NCBI GenBank assembly: GCA_048393055.1
Contig: DBFJJS010000011.1
Location: forward strand, 1 to 49,770
Direction: 5' to 3'
Length of the DNA: 49,770 nucleotides
From: Faeciplasma sp048393055
GTDB taxonomy: Bacteria > Bacillota > Clostridia > Oscillospirales > Ruminococcaceae
Below, in pieces: positions 16,371-25,171 of the stretch. Each line of letters opens with the position of its first letter. The first letter of the stretch is position 1. The notes beneath the pieces are model-generated. The model worked only from the letters and a program-made list of their open reading frames with translations, did not search any database and was not told the DNA's origin. A program made the translations under genes and the position numbers.

Positions 16371-18824
16371 TTACGTGGTCTCGCCGTTTATATCTATATA
16401 TACCCTGACGTTTGAAAACGCCCTGTTTTTATACGTATCTGCAAGCAGACGGGACATAAACTCCCTGAACTGCCTTGAAAGCCTGCATTTAATCGTAAGC
16501 GCGTATTTATGGCGGTTATTTATCCTGCCATATCCCGATTTTGCCGGACCAAGCACTCTGAGCGGGAATTTAACGTCCTGCGCAATATTTTTAAGGCTTA
16601 CCCTCATCATGCTTACAAACTCGTTTGCCGCCCTTACGGCGTCCGCCTCGATGACCGAGCTGAAATAAACAGAGCAGATGTCGCAAAAAGGAGGATAAAT
16701 AAGCTCGCGCCTTAAAGCGATCTCCTGTTCGTAAAAGCCATTATAGTCCTGCTTCGAGGCAAGCTCAATAACATAATGATCCGGAACATAGGTCTGAATG
16801 TACGCCACCGCCTCGTTTTCTCCCCTGCCTCCGCGGCCAGCGACCTGGGTCAAAAGCGAGAAGGTGCGCTCATAGCTCCTGTAATCGCCGGAAAACAGAA
16901 GGTTGTCAAGCGACACCACCCCAACGGTAGTGACATTCGGAAAATCAAGACCCTTGGCTATCATCTGAGTGCCAACCATAATATCATACTTTCCGGCGGC
17001 AAAGTCAGAAAAGCTCTCCTCATATGCGTATCGCGAATAGGTGGTGTCAGCGTCCATTCTCAAAACCCTTGCATCGGGAAAAAGATCAGACAGCTCCTCC
17101 TCTATCCTCTGCGTACCCATGCCGGTAAGCTTTACCCTGTCGCTATGGCAGCTTGGGCAATGCCCGTCATATTTAATGAAATACCCGCAGTAATGGCACA
17201 TAAGCTTGCCGTTTGATTTATGATACGTCAGCGGCACAAGGCAGTTCGGACACTTTATCGGCGTATGGCAGCTAAGGCATGTCGCGTTTGTATTATAGCC
17301 TCGCCTGTTTAAAAGCAGTATAGCCTGCCTGCCCTCTTTAATCTCGGAGCGTATCCTTTTTATCATGTCCTCGCAGAACATGCCGGTATTGCCGTTTTCA
17401 GCCTCGGTTATCATGTCGGCCACAACGACCTTTGGGAGTCTGGTGCTGCCGTACCTGTGCTTGAGCTCAAACAGGCTGTACCTGCCGGTTTTGGCGTAAT
17501 AATATGTCTCCAGCGACGGGGTGGCAGACGCCATCAGAAGCACGCAGCCATGGAAAGCGCACCTCTTTATCGCAACGTCGCGGGCATGGTATCTGGGGGA
17601 GGCGTCAGACTTATAGCTTGATTCGCCCTCCTCGTCCATTATTATGATCCCTATGTTGCTAAGCGGCGCAAACACAGCGCTTCTCGTCCCTATAACAATT
17701 TTAGCCTGCCCTCTTTTTATGCGCTTGAACTCGTCAAGCCTCTGACCAAGGGAAAGGCTGGAATGTATTACCGCCACCGTGTCCCCAAATGCAGCACCGA
17801 AGCGCGCCACAGTCTGAGGAGTAAGCGATATCTCCGGCACAAGCATTATTGCGGTCTTTCCCATTTGAAGCACGTGCTTGATGAGCTTTATGAAAACCGC
17901 CGTCTTGCCGCTTCCGGTAATTCCGTGCAAAAGCGCTCCCGCAGGCTTACAGGCGTCTATCAAACGGGAAATTCCCTCGTATGCAGCTGTCTGCTCGTCC
18001 GACAGAACGATATCTACCGCCTGCGAATATGCCTGCTTATGAGACGGCACTCTAAGCGTTTCGTAACGGTATTCCCGAAGAATACCCTTTTTTATCATAT
18101 TTGATATTATAGTCTGAGTGACGCTGAGATAATAACAGGTCTCCTTGATTGAGGCGGACTCGTTTTCAGAAAGGAAATTCACTACAAGCCGCTGTTTCGG
18201 AGTGAGTGATGAGCCTAATTTTCCCATTACGCCCTCATCCAGGCATATCATGCGTACGGTTTCATCCCCGACACGGCGCTTGAACTCGTCTTCGACCTCA
18301 AGCACACCCTTTTCGACAAGCGAATTTATTATGCCGTCCTTTACGCAGGAATCTATTATGAAATCGAACTCTTTTTTTGTCTTCGCCCCGCAAAGCATCC
18401 CGTAAACCGAGTTTTCTTCTTCGGTCAGCTCGACATCCGGCATATGGTTAGACAAAGTATAAATGCTTTGGCGGACAACCGAATAACCGGCTGGGACTAT
18501 CGTCCTGAACGCCTCGAAATAGGTGCAAAACGTATGCTCCCTGAGCCAAAACACCATGTCCAAAAGCTCATCGTTTAACAGCGGCTCACGGTCTATAAGG
18601 CTGATAATAGGCTTTATGCGCTCGTCAGGCTGCTCGCACTCGTATACCCTTGTAACAAGACCTATACGCTTTGCATTCCCCCTGCCGAAGGGTACAAGAA
18701 CTCTCATGCCCGGTCTCAGGACCCCGCAAAGCGGGTCGGGATATCTATAGGTATACTCGGCGTCATAACCGTATGATGCGTCCGAAAGGACGACCTTGAC
18801 CGCGTGTATTGATGTATAGCTCAT
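16371..18824 (-). CDS. priA: Primosomal replication-restart helicase PriA
   Basis: PriA reloads the replication machinery at stalled forks. The 817-residue protein has an N-terminal DNA-binding domain, Walker A GITGSGKT, Walker B MDEEGESSYK, and the zinc-binding Cys array CLSC, CPNC, CHYC and CPSC inserted between the helicase lobes. The motif QMIAKGLDFPNVTTVGVV follows. Another in-frame start exists at 18854 (TTG), but AAGGAG lies 11 bases before the ATG at 18824 and MSYTSIHAVKVVL is the family-like start. coaBC, which usually lies between rpoZ and priA in Bacillus, is absent. Confidence 0.95.
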   Translation of the reverse strand: MSYTSIHAVKVVLSDASYGYDAEYTYRYPDPLCGVLRPGMRVLVPFGRGNAKRIGLVTRVYECEQPDERIKPIISLIDREPLLNDELLDMVFWLREHTFCTYFEAFRTIVPAGYSVVRQSIYTLSNHMPDVELTEEENSVYGMLCGAKTKKEFDFIIDSCVKDGIINSLVEKGVLEVEDEFKRRVGDETVRMICLDEGVMGKLGSSLTPKQRLVVNFLSENESASIKETCYYLSVTQTIISNMIKKGILREYRYETLRVPSHKQAYSQAVDIVLSDEQTAAYEGISRLIDACKPAGALLHGITGSGKTAVFIKLIKHVLQMGKTAIMLVPEISLTPQTVARFGAAFGDTVAVIHSSLSLGQRLDEFKRIKRGQAKIVIGTRSAVFAPLSNIGIIIMDEEGESSYKSDASPRYHARDVAIKRCAFHGCVLLMASATPSLETYYYAKTGRYSLFELKHRYGSTRLPKVVVADMITEAENGNTGMFCEDMIKRIRSEIKEGRQAILLLNRRGYNTNATCLSCHTPIKCPNCLVPLTYHKSNGKLMCHYCGYFIKYDGHCPSCHSDRVKLTGMGTQRIEEELSDLFPDARVLRMDADTTYSRYAYEESFSDFAAGKYDIMVGTQMIAKGLDFPNVTTVGVVSLDNLLFSGDYRSYERTFSLLTQVAGRGGRGENEAVAYIQTYVPDHYVIELASKQDYNGFYEQEIALRRELIYPPFCDICSVYFSSVIEADAVRAANEFVSMMRVSLKNIAQDVKFPLRVLGPAKSGYGRINNRHKYALTIKCRLSRQFREFMSRLLADTYKNRAFSNVRVYIDINGETT

Positions 18825-18861
18825 ATACCCGTTTTCTCCTTCAGCCGGCGTCAAAGCGAAT

Positions 18862-19077
18862 TTACAGCCTTGTTCTTCTGAGCGAAGGGTCCTCTATAAG
18901 CTTATATTCGCCCTTTGCAAATTCCTCAACAGCGGTAGCAACAGGCTTTTTGTCTATAATCTCCTTATTTTCGTATGCCTCGTCGATAATTTCCCTCGCG
19001 CGCTTTGCAACCGCTATTACAAGGGAATATACGCTTTCGCCGTTCCTCAAAATCTGCGCACTTGATGGTCTTAACAT
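18862..19077 (-). CDS. rpoZ: RNA polymerase omega subunit
   Basis: The 71-residue protein reads MLRPSSAQILRNGESVYSLV and contains 'AVAKRAREI', the conserved omega helix, and 'KPVATAVEEFAKGEYKLIED'. Omega helps fold the beta' subunit into core polymerase. The start overlaps the gmk stop by seven bases, and gmk-rpoZ is the standard order. Confidence 0.93.
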   Translation of the reverse strand: MLRPSSAQILRNGESVYSLVIAVAKRAREIIDEAYENKEIIDKKPVATAVEEFAKGEYKLIEDPSLRRTRL

Positions 19078-19679
19078 TTTTCCAATACTCCTTTTATCAA
19101 ATCTTTGTTCTGGCTTACAAGATATTTAGCCGATTTCATTATATTTTCAAGATCGTCAACCGCCTTTGACAGCTCGTCGTTGACAAACACATAGTCGTAT
19201 TTATAAGACATATGTATCTCCCGCTCAGCCTCGGATACACGCCTTTTTATTACCTCTTCCGAGTCGGTTCCCCGACCTATAAGCCGATGCTTTAAGACCT
19301 CAATGGACGGTGGGAGCATAAATATCAAGACAGCCTCGGGACACGCCCTCTTTACCTTCATTGCTCCGGCGGTTTCTATCTCCAGCACAACGTCGCATCC
19401 CTGCTCGAGACGGTCCTCTATGGCTTTTCTCGGCGTGCCGTAATAATTCCCGCAGAATTCCGCGTATTCCAGCATACCTCCGCTTTCAATAAGCTCCAAA
19501 AAACGCTCTTTTGTTACGAAATAATAGCTCACTCCGTTTTCCTCGCCCTCGCGCGGGGCCCTTGTAGTTGCTGAAATAGAATAATAAATATTATCGTTGC
19601 GCCCAAAAAGCTCCTTTAAAACCGTGCCTTTTCCGCATCCAGACGGCGCGGACAATACATAAAGCACTCCCTTACTCAT
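19071..19679 (-). CDS. gmk: Guanylate kinase
   Basis: It phosphorylates GMP to GDP. The P-loop is SAPSGCGKGTV, and the GMP-binding region shows SATTRAPREGEENGVSYYFV and 'EYAEFCGNYYGTPRKAI'. The frame extends to 19754, but GAGGAG precedes the ATG at 19679 (MSKGVLYVLSAPSGCG). That gives 202 residues, the normal length. The start overlaps the last codons of remA by eight bases. Downstream, rpoZ overlaps its end. Confidence 0.96.
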   Translation of the reverse strand: MSKGVLYVLSAPSGCGKGTVLKELFGRNDNIYYSISATTRAPREGEENGVSYYFVTKERFLELIESGGMLEYAEFCGNYYGTPRKAIEDRLEQGCDVVLEIETAGAMKVKRACPEAVLIFMLPPSIEVLKHRLIGRGTDSEEVIKRRVSEAEREIHMSYKYDYVFVNDELSKAVDDLENIMKSAKYLVSQNKDLIKGVLEKC

Positions 19680-19950
19680 CTCTACACTCCTCATCAGCTT
19701 CGACGCTGCCGATTCCCAAAATGTACTCCGACGTCCTCGACGACAAAATGACATGGTCGCTTACCGTTATTATAACGGATTTTGTCTTTTTTCCGTATGT
19801 GCAGTCGATAAGCGTACCCTTGTCCCTCGCCTCCTGAACAGTCCTTTTTATCGGCGAGGAATCATACGACGCTATCGCCACGACCTTATCGGAAGCGACA
19901 TAGCAGGAATATCCGATATTTATCATATAGCTTTTGTTTTCCATATACAC
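19672..19950 (-). CDS. remA: RemA-like regulator (DUF370)
   Basis: The protein reads 'INIGYSCYVASDKVVAIASY' followed by SSPIKRTVQEARDKGTLIDC and 'SDHVILSSRTSEYIL', the signature of RemA (YlzA). In B. subtilis, RemA is an oligomeric DNA-binding activator of biofilm matrix genes. The gene lies between yloC and gmk, as in Bacillus. The start may be GTG 19950 or ATG 19944. The acidic Cys-containing tail (EADEECRDE) is longer than in Bacillus and overlaps gmk. Confidence 0.9.
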   Translation of the reverse strand: MYMENKSYMINIGYSCYVASDKVVAIASYDSSPIKRTVQEARDKGTLIDCTYGKKTKSVIITVSDHVILSSRTSEYILGIGSVEADEECRDE

Positions 19951-19964
19951 CGACCCCGACGCGC

Positions 19965-20843
19965 TTACTCTATATTTTGAACCTGCTCCCTGATCTTTTC
20001 CACAGTGCTCTTTAAATCAACGACCATCCTGGTAATGGTAAGATCCGAGCATTTTGAACCTGTGGTGTTGATTTCGCGATTCATCTCCTGAATCAAAAAG
20101 TCGAGCTTCTTGCCTATTGGCTCGTCCAGCTCCAAAAGCTCGCGGCAAGCCTGAACGTGACTCTTAAGACGAACGGTTTCCTCATCTACAGCGGTCTTGT
20201 CCGCAAATATCGCCGCCTCCGTCAAAATCCTTGACTCGTCTATATTCCTGTCAGAAAGCAGCTCGTTCAGCTTATTATAAAGCTTTGCGTAATACTCCTT
20301 TGTGACCTCGGGAGACCTGGTCTCGATTTTCAGGACGACATCCTCAATATAATCAAGCTTTTGGAGTATGTCGTTTTTAAGCCGCTCGCCCTCTGACCTT
20401 CTCATCTCCAAAAAGCTATTGACAGCGCTTACCGCAACCTCCGACACCTGTTTAAAAAGCTCGTCCTCATCAGCCTCCTGCTTCGTTACGCTGAATACAT
20501 CCGGCATCCTGAAAAGCTGGGAAAGGTTTATATCGTCATTTAAGCCAAGCTGCTCGTTAGCCTTCCTGAGCGCGCTTAAATAGTTCATGGCAAGCCCGGC
20601 GTTTACCTCTACGCTTACGTCAGACGCGTCGCTGCATAAAATCGTTACATAAGCCTCTACCTTTCCCCTGCTGATATATTTAGAAAACAAAGCCTTCAGC
20701 TTATCTTCCAGATATGAGTACTGCCTGGGCACTCTCGATGAAAACTCAAAAAATTTATGGTTTACCGACCTGATTTCAACTGTTATCTCACGGGCCGCAA
20801 ACACCATTTTTGCCCGGCCGTAACCCGTCATGCTCTTTGGCAT
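19965..20843 (-). CDS. yloC: YicC/YloC family endoribonuclease
   Basis: The start 'MPKSMTGYGRAKMVFAAREI' and 'EIRSVNHKFFEFSSRVPRQY' are YicC_N signatures. The C-terminal DUF1732 block is seen as 'IGKKLDFLIQEMNREINTTG' followed by SKCSDLTITRMVVDLK. Recent work on E. coli YicC and B. subtilis YloC describes them as endoribonucleases. The 292 residues are full length. GGAGG precedes the ATG. It is the first gene of the large leftward operon. Confidence 0.93.
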   Translation of the reverse strand: MPKSMTGYGRAKMVFAAREITVEIRSVNHKFFEFSSRVPRQYSYLEDKLKALFSKYISRGKVEAYVTILCSDASDVSVEVNAGLAMNYLSALRKANEQLGLNDDINLSQLFRMPDVFSVTKQEADEDELFKQVSEVAVSAVNSFLEMRRSEGERLKNDILQKLDYIEDVVLKIETRSPEVTKEYYAKLYNKLNELLSDRNIDESRILTEAAIFADKTAVDEETVRLKSHVQACRELLELDEPIGKKLDFLIQEMNREINTTGSKCSDLTITRMVVDLKSTVEKIREQVQNIE

Positions 20844-20913
20844 ATTGTCAGCCTCCCTTCGAAATTTTCACAAAAGCATATAAGTATCCATACTAATCCA
20901 AAATACACATGTC

Positions 20914-20942
20914 ATTATATCACCTTTTACAATATAAAGCAA
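20914..20942 (-). promoter_or_regulatory. Promoter of the yloC-rsgA operon
   Basis: On the minus strand TTGCTT (20937-20942), a 17-base spacer and TATAAT (20914-20919). It lies about 70 bases before the yloC start. Confidence 0.75.
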
Positions 20943-20997
20943 GGATTAGACTAAAATTTAAGATTACATATCGGTTACGGCTTACCGCATCCTGTGT

Positions 20998-21026
20998 TTG
21001 CATATATTAAGCTGTTATGATATACT
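20998..21026 (+). promoter_or_regulatory. Promoter of the HD-domain gene
   Basis: TTGCAT (20998-21003), a 17-base spacer with a TG before the -10, then TATACT (21021-21026). It is divergent from the yloC promoter. Confidence 0.7.
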
Positions 21027-21063
21027 CATACTTGCAGCATCGGATAGTATCATGCAATTTAAG

Positions 21064-21106
21064 AAAGGAGTAATTCCGGAAAACTCCGGAACAACAGATA
21101 AATATG
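21064..21106 (+). promoter_or_regulatory. Shine-Dalgarno site separated from its start by a hairpin
   Basis: AAAGGAG (21064-21070) is 33 bases from the ATG at 21104. Between them TTCCGGA-AAAC-TCCGGAA (21074-21091) forms a perfect 7-bp hairpin, which would shorten the effective distance to about 15 bases. Confidence 0.55.
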
Positions 21107-21703
21107 AGTGGCACGGCTTCAGAATTCAAAGAAAGATTTATAAAAATTTATAATGAAAATATAAAAAGAGAAGGTGCGGATAAGCTCTTGGAATATCTTC
21201 AGTCCAAAAACTGCGACTTTTTCACCGCGCCGGCATCCACAAAATTTCACTGCTCCTACGAGGGAGGGCTTTGCGAGCACAGCCTTAACGTCTACGACTG
21301 CCTGAAATCGTATCTTGACACCGACAGGGTAAAAAATACCTTCGGTCTTGAGTACAGTGAGGAATCAAAAGCGATAGTTGCCCTTCTTCACGACATATGC
21401 AAAATCAACACTTACACAGTAAGCACAAGAAACGTAAAAAACGACAAAACCGGTCAATGGGAAAAGGTCCCATACTATGATTATAACGACACCCTGCCAT
21501 ACGGTCACGGCGAGAAGTCCGTATACATAATCAGCGGCTTCATGAGGCTCACGCGGGAGGAAGCAATGGCCATCCGCTGGCACATGGGCTTTTCGGGGGA
21601 GGAAAACATAAAGCTTATCGGCAACGCGCTCAGAACATATCCTCTCGCGCTTGCGCTCAGCATCGCGGACAGCGAAGCGTCGAGCTTTTTAGAAAGGCAG
21701 TAA
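21104..21703 (+). CDS. HD-domain hydrolase family protein
   Basis: This 199-residue protein contains FHCSYEGGLCEHSLNVYDCL with a candidate metal His, the HD doublet in VALLHDICKINTY, and 'RWHMGFSGEE' further on. This is the HD phosphohydrolase pattern, with the conserved His residues spaced as in small HD hydrolases from Clostridia and their phages. The substrate is unknown. It is monocistronic, with its own promoter, and is followed by an AT-rich gap. The Shine-Dalgarno site lies unusually far upstream, across a hairpin. Confidence 0.8.
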   Translation: MSGTASEFKERFIKIYNENIKREGADKLLEYLQSKNCDFFTAPASTKFHCSYEGGLCEHSLNVYDCLKSYLDTDRVKNTFGLEYSEESKAIVALLHDICKINTYTVSTRNVKNDKTGQWEKVPYYDYNDTLPYGHGEKSVYIISGFMRLTREEAMAIRWHMGFSGEENIKLIGNALRTYPLALALSIADSEASSFLERQ

Positions 21704-21774
21704 TTTGCTTCTGATTGCCAGTATAAAATCATTATGTTTCAATAATAATCTTCAGAATCAGTAAATAGTTTTTA

Positions 21775-21803
21775 TTGATTTTGCAGTTATTTTATGATAT
21801 AAT
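21775..21803 (+). promoter_or_regulatory. Promoter of the metallophosphoesterase lipoprotein gene
   Basis: TTGATT (21775-21780), a 17-base spacer ending TGA, then TATAAT (21798-21803), 37 bases before the start codon. Confidence 0.75.
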
Positions 21804-21839
21804 TCAGACATTATTTTATACAGTGATCGGAGAAAAAGC

Positions 21840-23528
21840 ATGAAAAAGGCACCTATACTGCTAAAGCGATATTTATCCGTTTTAATCTGCATCATCATCG
21901 CGCTCTCAATGTTAGGATGCGCAAGCGGTGAGCCAGAAGCTGTCCCCGATATTTCCCAAAGCGAAACTACAGCTGGGATCGAAGAAAATCCGATAACAGT
22001 TATCGCCTGCTCTGATTTTCAGAATCCAGGCGGGAACGATGCAGGAGCGGATACGGTAGAAAAAATCCTGACAAAAATCAAAGAGGATTACCCTGACGCA
22101 GACGGTTTGATCTGCGCGGGCGATTACGACTACGACATGACTCTCTACATAGGCGAGGGTGAAACGCAATCTGGAATTCAAGCTCTTAAAAACGCCGTAA
22201 AGAGCGTTTACAGCGATATTTCAAATGAAGTTTTTATTGCAGGAAATCACGATGTATACTCCGCTGCAGACATTGCAAAAAGCGGTCCTAACGATCCTGA
22301 TAACGGCGGATACGGCGTTTTCGCCATAAATGAGGACGACTATATGTGGTGCTCAAACGCGGGATATTCGGAATCCTATTCCAGCAATAACCCGCTGGAG
22401 ATTATATCGGATACGGCAGAACGCTTGAAAGAATATCTTGACTCTAAAGCGTCAGAAAGCTTTACAAATCCGATATTTATAGTGTCTCACCTTCCGCTTC
22501 ATTACAGCATGAGGACAAGAAACGACGGCGACGGCATGTATTCCAACTATATTTTCGACGTAATAAACGAAGCCGGAGAACTTGGCCTGAACATAATATA
22601 CCTATATGGGCACGACCATTCAAACGGATGGGACGATTACCTTGGCGGATCGGCGGTATTTCTTAAAAAAGGCGACTCAATAAATATCGCTCAGTCCTCG
22701 AAATTCGCTTTTGAAACAGAAACTCTCACATTTACATATATGAACGCAGGGTATGTAGGCTACTACGAAAACCACAACGGTGGCGACGATGCTCTTACTA
22801 TGTCAGTGTTTAATATCTATAAAGACAGAGTGGAAATCAGCCGTTACGACGAAAACGGACTGCACAATTTAAAATCCTTAGGCGTGCACAACTCCTACAA
22901 GGGGGAAACGGATTACGACTATCCTGTGGATAAATCATTGGTAACGGGGATATACACACTTGAGCTTAATATGTCAATCAATGCTTCGGATGATTATTCG
23001 GGCGAAAGCGAAACCGCCGCTATGCCCCCAGAGGAAGCCTCGGACGTGCCGTCAGATGAAAGCATATCTGCGGAAAACGCCGTGTATGTAAAGATAAGCG
23101 CGCCGTCAGACGAGCTTGAAGAGGGTCAATATCTCATAGTTTATAACGGAACCGAACTGATGTCCGGAAACGTCGTTTCAAAAAACGGCTCTAGCGGCGA
23201 AAGAATCGGGTTTGAGCTTGTTGCATACGAATACGCTGGGCATGACTGGATATCCGCCGATTTGAGCGAATATGAGTGGACAATTACAAGGTCGCAGAGC
23301 AATGGCAAATGGCTTATCGGAAACCAAAAAGGCTATATCAAGCTTACAAACACTACCGACAAAGCTATAACCGCCTCACTTGAAGAAGTGGGAGATGAGT
23401 TTACGATATCGGGCGCAGGGACATATAACTTTTTCTCTCCGGAGTATGTGCTTAATTATAACTCAAGAGGGCTTATAAACGGATATGCAAATCTGCCAGC
23501 GGATTTTGATCTGTATATTAAAAAGTAA
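21840..23528 (+). CDS. Lipoprotein with calcineurin-like metallophosphoesterase domain
   Basis: A signal peptide with lipobox SMLGC (about 28) should anchor the protein to the outer face of the membrane. The phosphoesterase motifs are all present: CSDF in block 1, CAGDYDYD, AGNHDVY, VSHLPLHY and the final GHDHSNG. The C-terminal part (about 400-562) contains an acidic Ser/Glu-rich linker and a beta-rich domain that could bind a ligand. It could act on a phosphodiester or nucleotide outside the cell, but the substrate is not evident. The gene has its own promoter and ends at a terminator shared with the convergent asnS. Confidence 0.85.
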   Translation: MKKAPILLKRYLSVLICIIIALSMLGCASGEPEAVPDISQSETTAGIEENPITVIACSDFQNPGGNDAGADTVEKILTKIKEDYPDADGLICAGDYDYDMTLYIGEGETQSGIQALKNAVKSVYSDISNEVFIAGNHDVYSAADIAKSGPNDPDNGGYGVFAINEDDYMWCSNAGYSESYSSNNPLEIISDTAERLKEYLDSKASESFTNPIFIVSHLPLHYSMRTRNDGDGMYSNYIFDVINEAGELGLNIIYLYGHDHSNGWDDYLGGSAVFLKKGDSINIAQSSKFAFETETLTFTYMNAGYVGYYENHNGGDDALTMSVFNIYKDRVEISRYDENGLHNLKSLGVHNSYKGETDYDYPVDKSLVTGIYTLELNMSINASDDYSGESETAAMPPEEASDVPSDESISAENAVYVKISAPSDELEEGQYLIVYNGTELMSGNVVSKNGSSGERIGFELVAYEYAGHDWISADLSEYEWTITRSQSNGKWLIGNQKGYIKLTNTTDKAITASLEEVGDEFTISGAGTYNFFSPEYVLNYNSRGLINGYANLPADFDLYIKK

Positions 23529-23556
23529 GACCGACAAATTAAATAGACATATTAAA

Positions 23557-23586
23557 AGGCGGAACAGGATCTATCCTGCTCCGCCT
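23557..23586. terminator. Bidirectional terminator between the lipoprotein gene and asnS
   Basis: AGGCGGA-CAGGAT / ATCCTG-TCCGCCT forms a long stem with a two-base loop between two convergent genes. Confidence 0.75.
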
Positions 23587-23641
23587 AATCTGTTTAGTCG
23601 AATCATATCGTTTAAGAGCCCGAGCCAACGTCTGCCTGAAA

Positions 23642-25033
23642 TCAGAATTTCAGGTTCTTCGGGGTCCTGGCGTATGGGATAACGTCCCTTATATTGGCTA
23701 CGCCGGTCACATACATAAGAAGCCTTTCAAGACCGAGCCCGAATCCAGAATGGACAACTCCTCCGTATTTTCTCAGGTCCAAATACCACTCAAGCGGTTC
23801 TTTTTCGACACCCATATCGTCCATCTTCTTTGCAAGAACGTCGTAATTTTCCTCGCGCTGAGAGCCGCCGATAAGCTCGCCCACTCCCGGAACAAGCAGA
23901 TCGCATGCCGCCACCGTTTTGCCGTCAGGATTGAGCTTCATATAAAACGCCTTTATGTCTTTTGGGAAGTCTATCAGGAATACGGGACCCTTTGCAACCT
24001 TTTCGCAAATATATATTTCGTGCTCTTTATAAAAGTCCATTCCCCATTCGACGGGAAATTCAAACTTCTCGCCGGAGTTTTTAAGATAATCCACCGCCTC
24101 GGTATATGTTATTACCTTAAAGTCGGAGCTGACGACCCTTTCAAGCTTTTCTATTAGGTCGTGCGTCTCCACTACAAAATCGTTAAGGAACTTAAGCTCA
24201 TCCCCGGCATTTTCCAGAACGTCGTTTATAACATACTTGAGCATCGCCTCCATGACCGCCATATCACCCTTGAGATCGCAGAACGCCATCTCCGGTTCTA
24301 TCATCCAAAATTCGCTTGCGTGATAAGGGGTGTTGGAGTTTTCCGCCCTGAAGGTAGGTCCGAAGGTATAAACCTTTCCGAAGGCCAGCGCGAACGGCTC
24401 TACATGGAGCTGACCGGAAACAGTCAGACAGGCGTGCCTGCCGAAGAAATCGCTGTCATAATCTCCGTCGGCGCGCGTCGTTACGGTAAAGGTCTCGCCC
24501 GCTCCCTCGGCGTCGTTTCCTGTAATGATCGGAGTGTGAATATATGTGAAGCCGTTAGAGCGGAAAAACTCGTGCAGTGACTGAGAAATTATCGAACGGA
24601 TTTTAAATACCGCCATAAACGTGTTTGTCCTTGGTCTGAGGTGCGGTATTTCCCTTAAAAATTCAAGCGAATGACGCTTTTTCTGAAGAGGGTAGCTTGA
24701 GTCGCACTCTCCCAAAAGCTCTACCTCGCCGGCGTTTATCTCAAACGGCTGCTTGGCCTGTGGCGTCATAATAAGCCTTCCCGTCACCTTTACCGCGCAG
24801 CCTGTGAGAAGCCTTGTGACGTCTGCGTAGTTTGAAAGCCTTGAGTCCTCGTACACAACCTGGCAGCAGCTGAAACAGGAGCCGTCGTTTATTGACATAA
24901 ACCCGATTTTATTATTTGAGCGGTTGGTCCTTATCCAGCCCTCGATGCACACGTCAGCGCCGTCAAACACATTTTCGTTTAACGCAAGCCCCTTTACGCT
25001 CTTATAAATTTCGTCAATTAAAAGCTTCTCCAT
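23642..25033 (-). CDS. asnS: Asparaginyl-tRNA synthetase
   Basis: A class II synthetase of 463 residues. The OB-fold anticodon-binding domain comes first (GWIRTNRSNNKIGFMSINDG). The catalytic domain follows, with motif 2 'FRAENSNTPYHASEFWMIEP' and motif 3 GFGLGLERLLMYVTG. The residues around motif 2 and the overall length fit AsnRS rather than AspRS. The Shine-Dalgarno sequence next to the ATG is weak. A stronger one (AAGGAGAG) lies 31 bases upstream behind a 10-bp hairpin. No T-box is seen in the 138 bases before the gene. Confidence 0.95.
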   Translation of the reverse strand: MEKLLIDEIYKSVKGLALNENVFDGADVCIEGWIRTNRSNNKIGFMSINDGSCFSCCQVVYEDSRLSNYADVTRLLTGCAVKVTGRLIMTPQAKQPFEINAGEVELLGECDSSYPLQKKRHSLEFLREIPHLRPRTNTFMAVFKIRSIISQSLHEFFRSNGFTYIHTPIITGNDAEGAGETFTVTTRADGDYDSDFFGRHACLTVSGQLHVEPFALAFGKVYTFGPTFRAENSNTPYHASEFWMIEPEMAFCDLKGDMAVMEAMLKYVINDVLENAGDELKFLNDFVVETHDLIEKLERVVSSDFKVITYTEAVDYLKNSGEKFEFPVEWGMDFYKEHEIYICEKVAKGPVFLIDFPKDIKAFYMKLNPDGKTVAACDLLVPGVGELIGGSQREENYDVLAKKMDDMGVEKEPLEWYLDLRKYGGVVHSGFGLGLERLLMYVTGVANIRDVIPYARTPKNLKF

Positions 25034-25070
25034 TTCCCATACTGCGCCTCTGCCGCGGCAAAGGCTCTCC
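25034..25070 (-). promoter_or_regulatory. Hairpin-bridged ribosome binding site of asnS
   Basis: On the minus strand GGAGAG (25065-25070) is followed by GCCTTTGCCGCGGCAGAGGC (25046-25065), a 10-bp self-complementary stem, and then 12 bases to the ATG at 25033. The arrangement resembles that at 21064-21106. Confidence 0.5.
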
Positions 25071-25171
25071 TTTTTAAAAAATTAATGTTTACAAATAGCT
25101 ATGCCGGAATTTCAGCCGCGTATGCAGGCAACCAGGCATGCAAAAATACAAAGAATATAATAACCCTGTTT

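Noticed and set aside
25034..25171. T-box leader before asnS
   Set aside because: The gap is too short for a T-box and shows no T-box sequence or large specifier hairpin.
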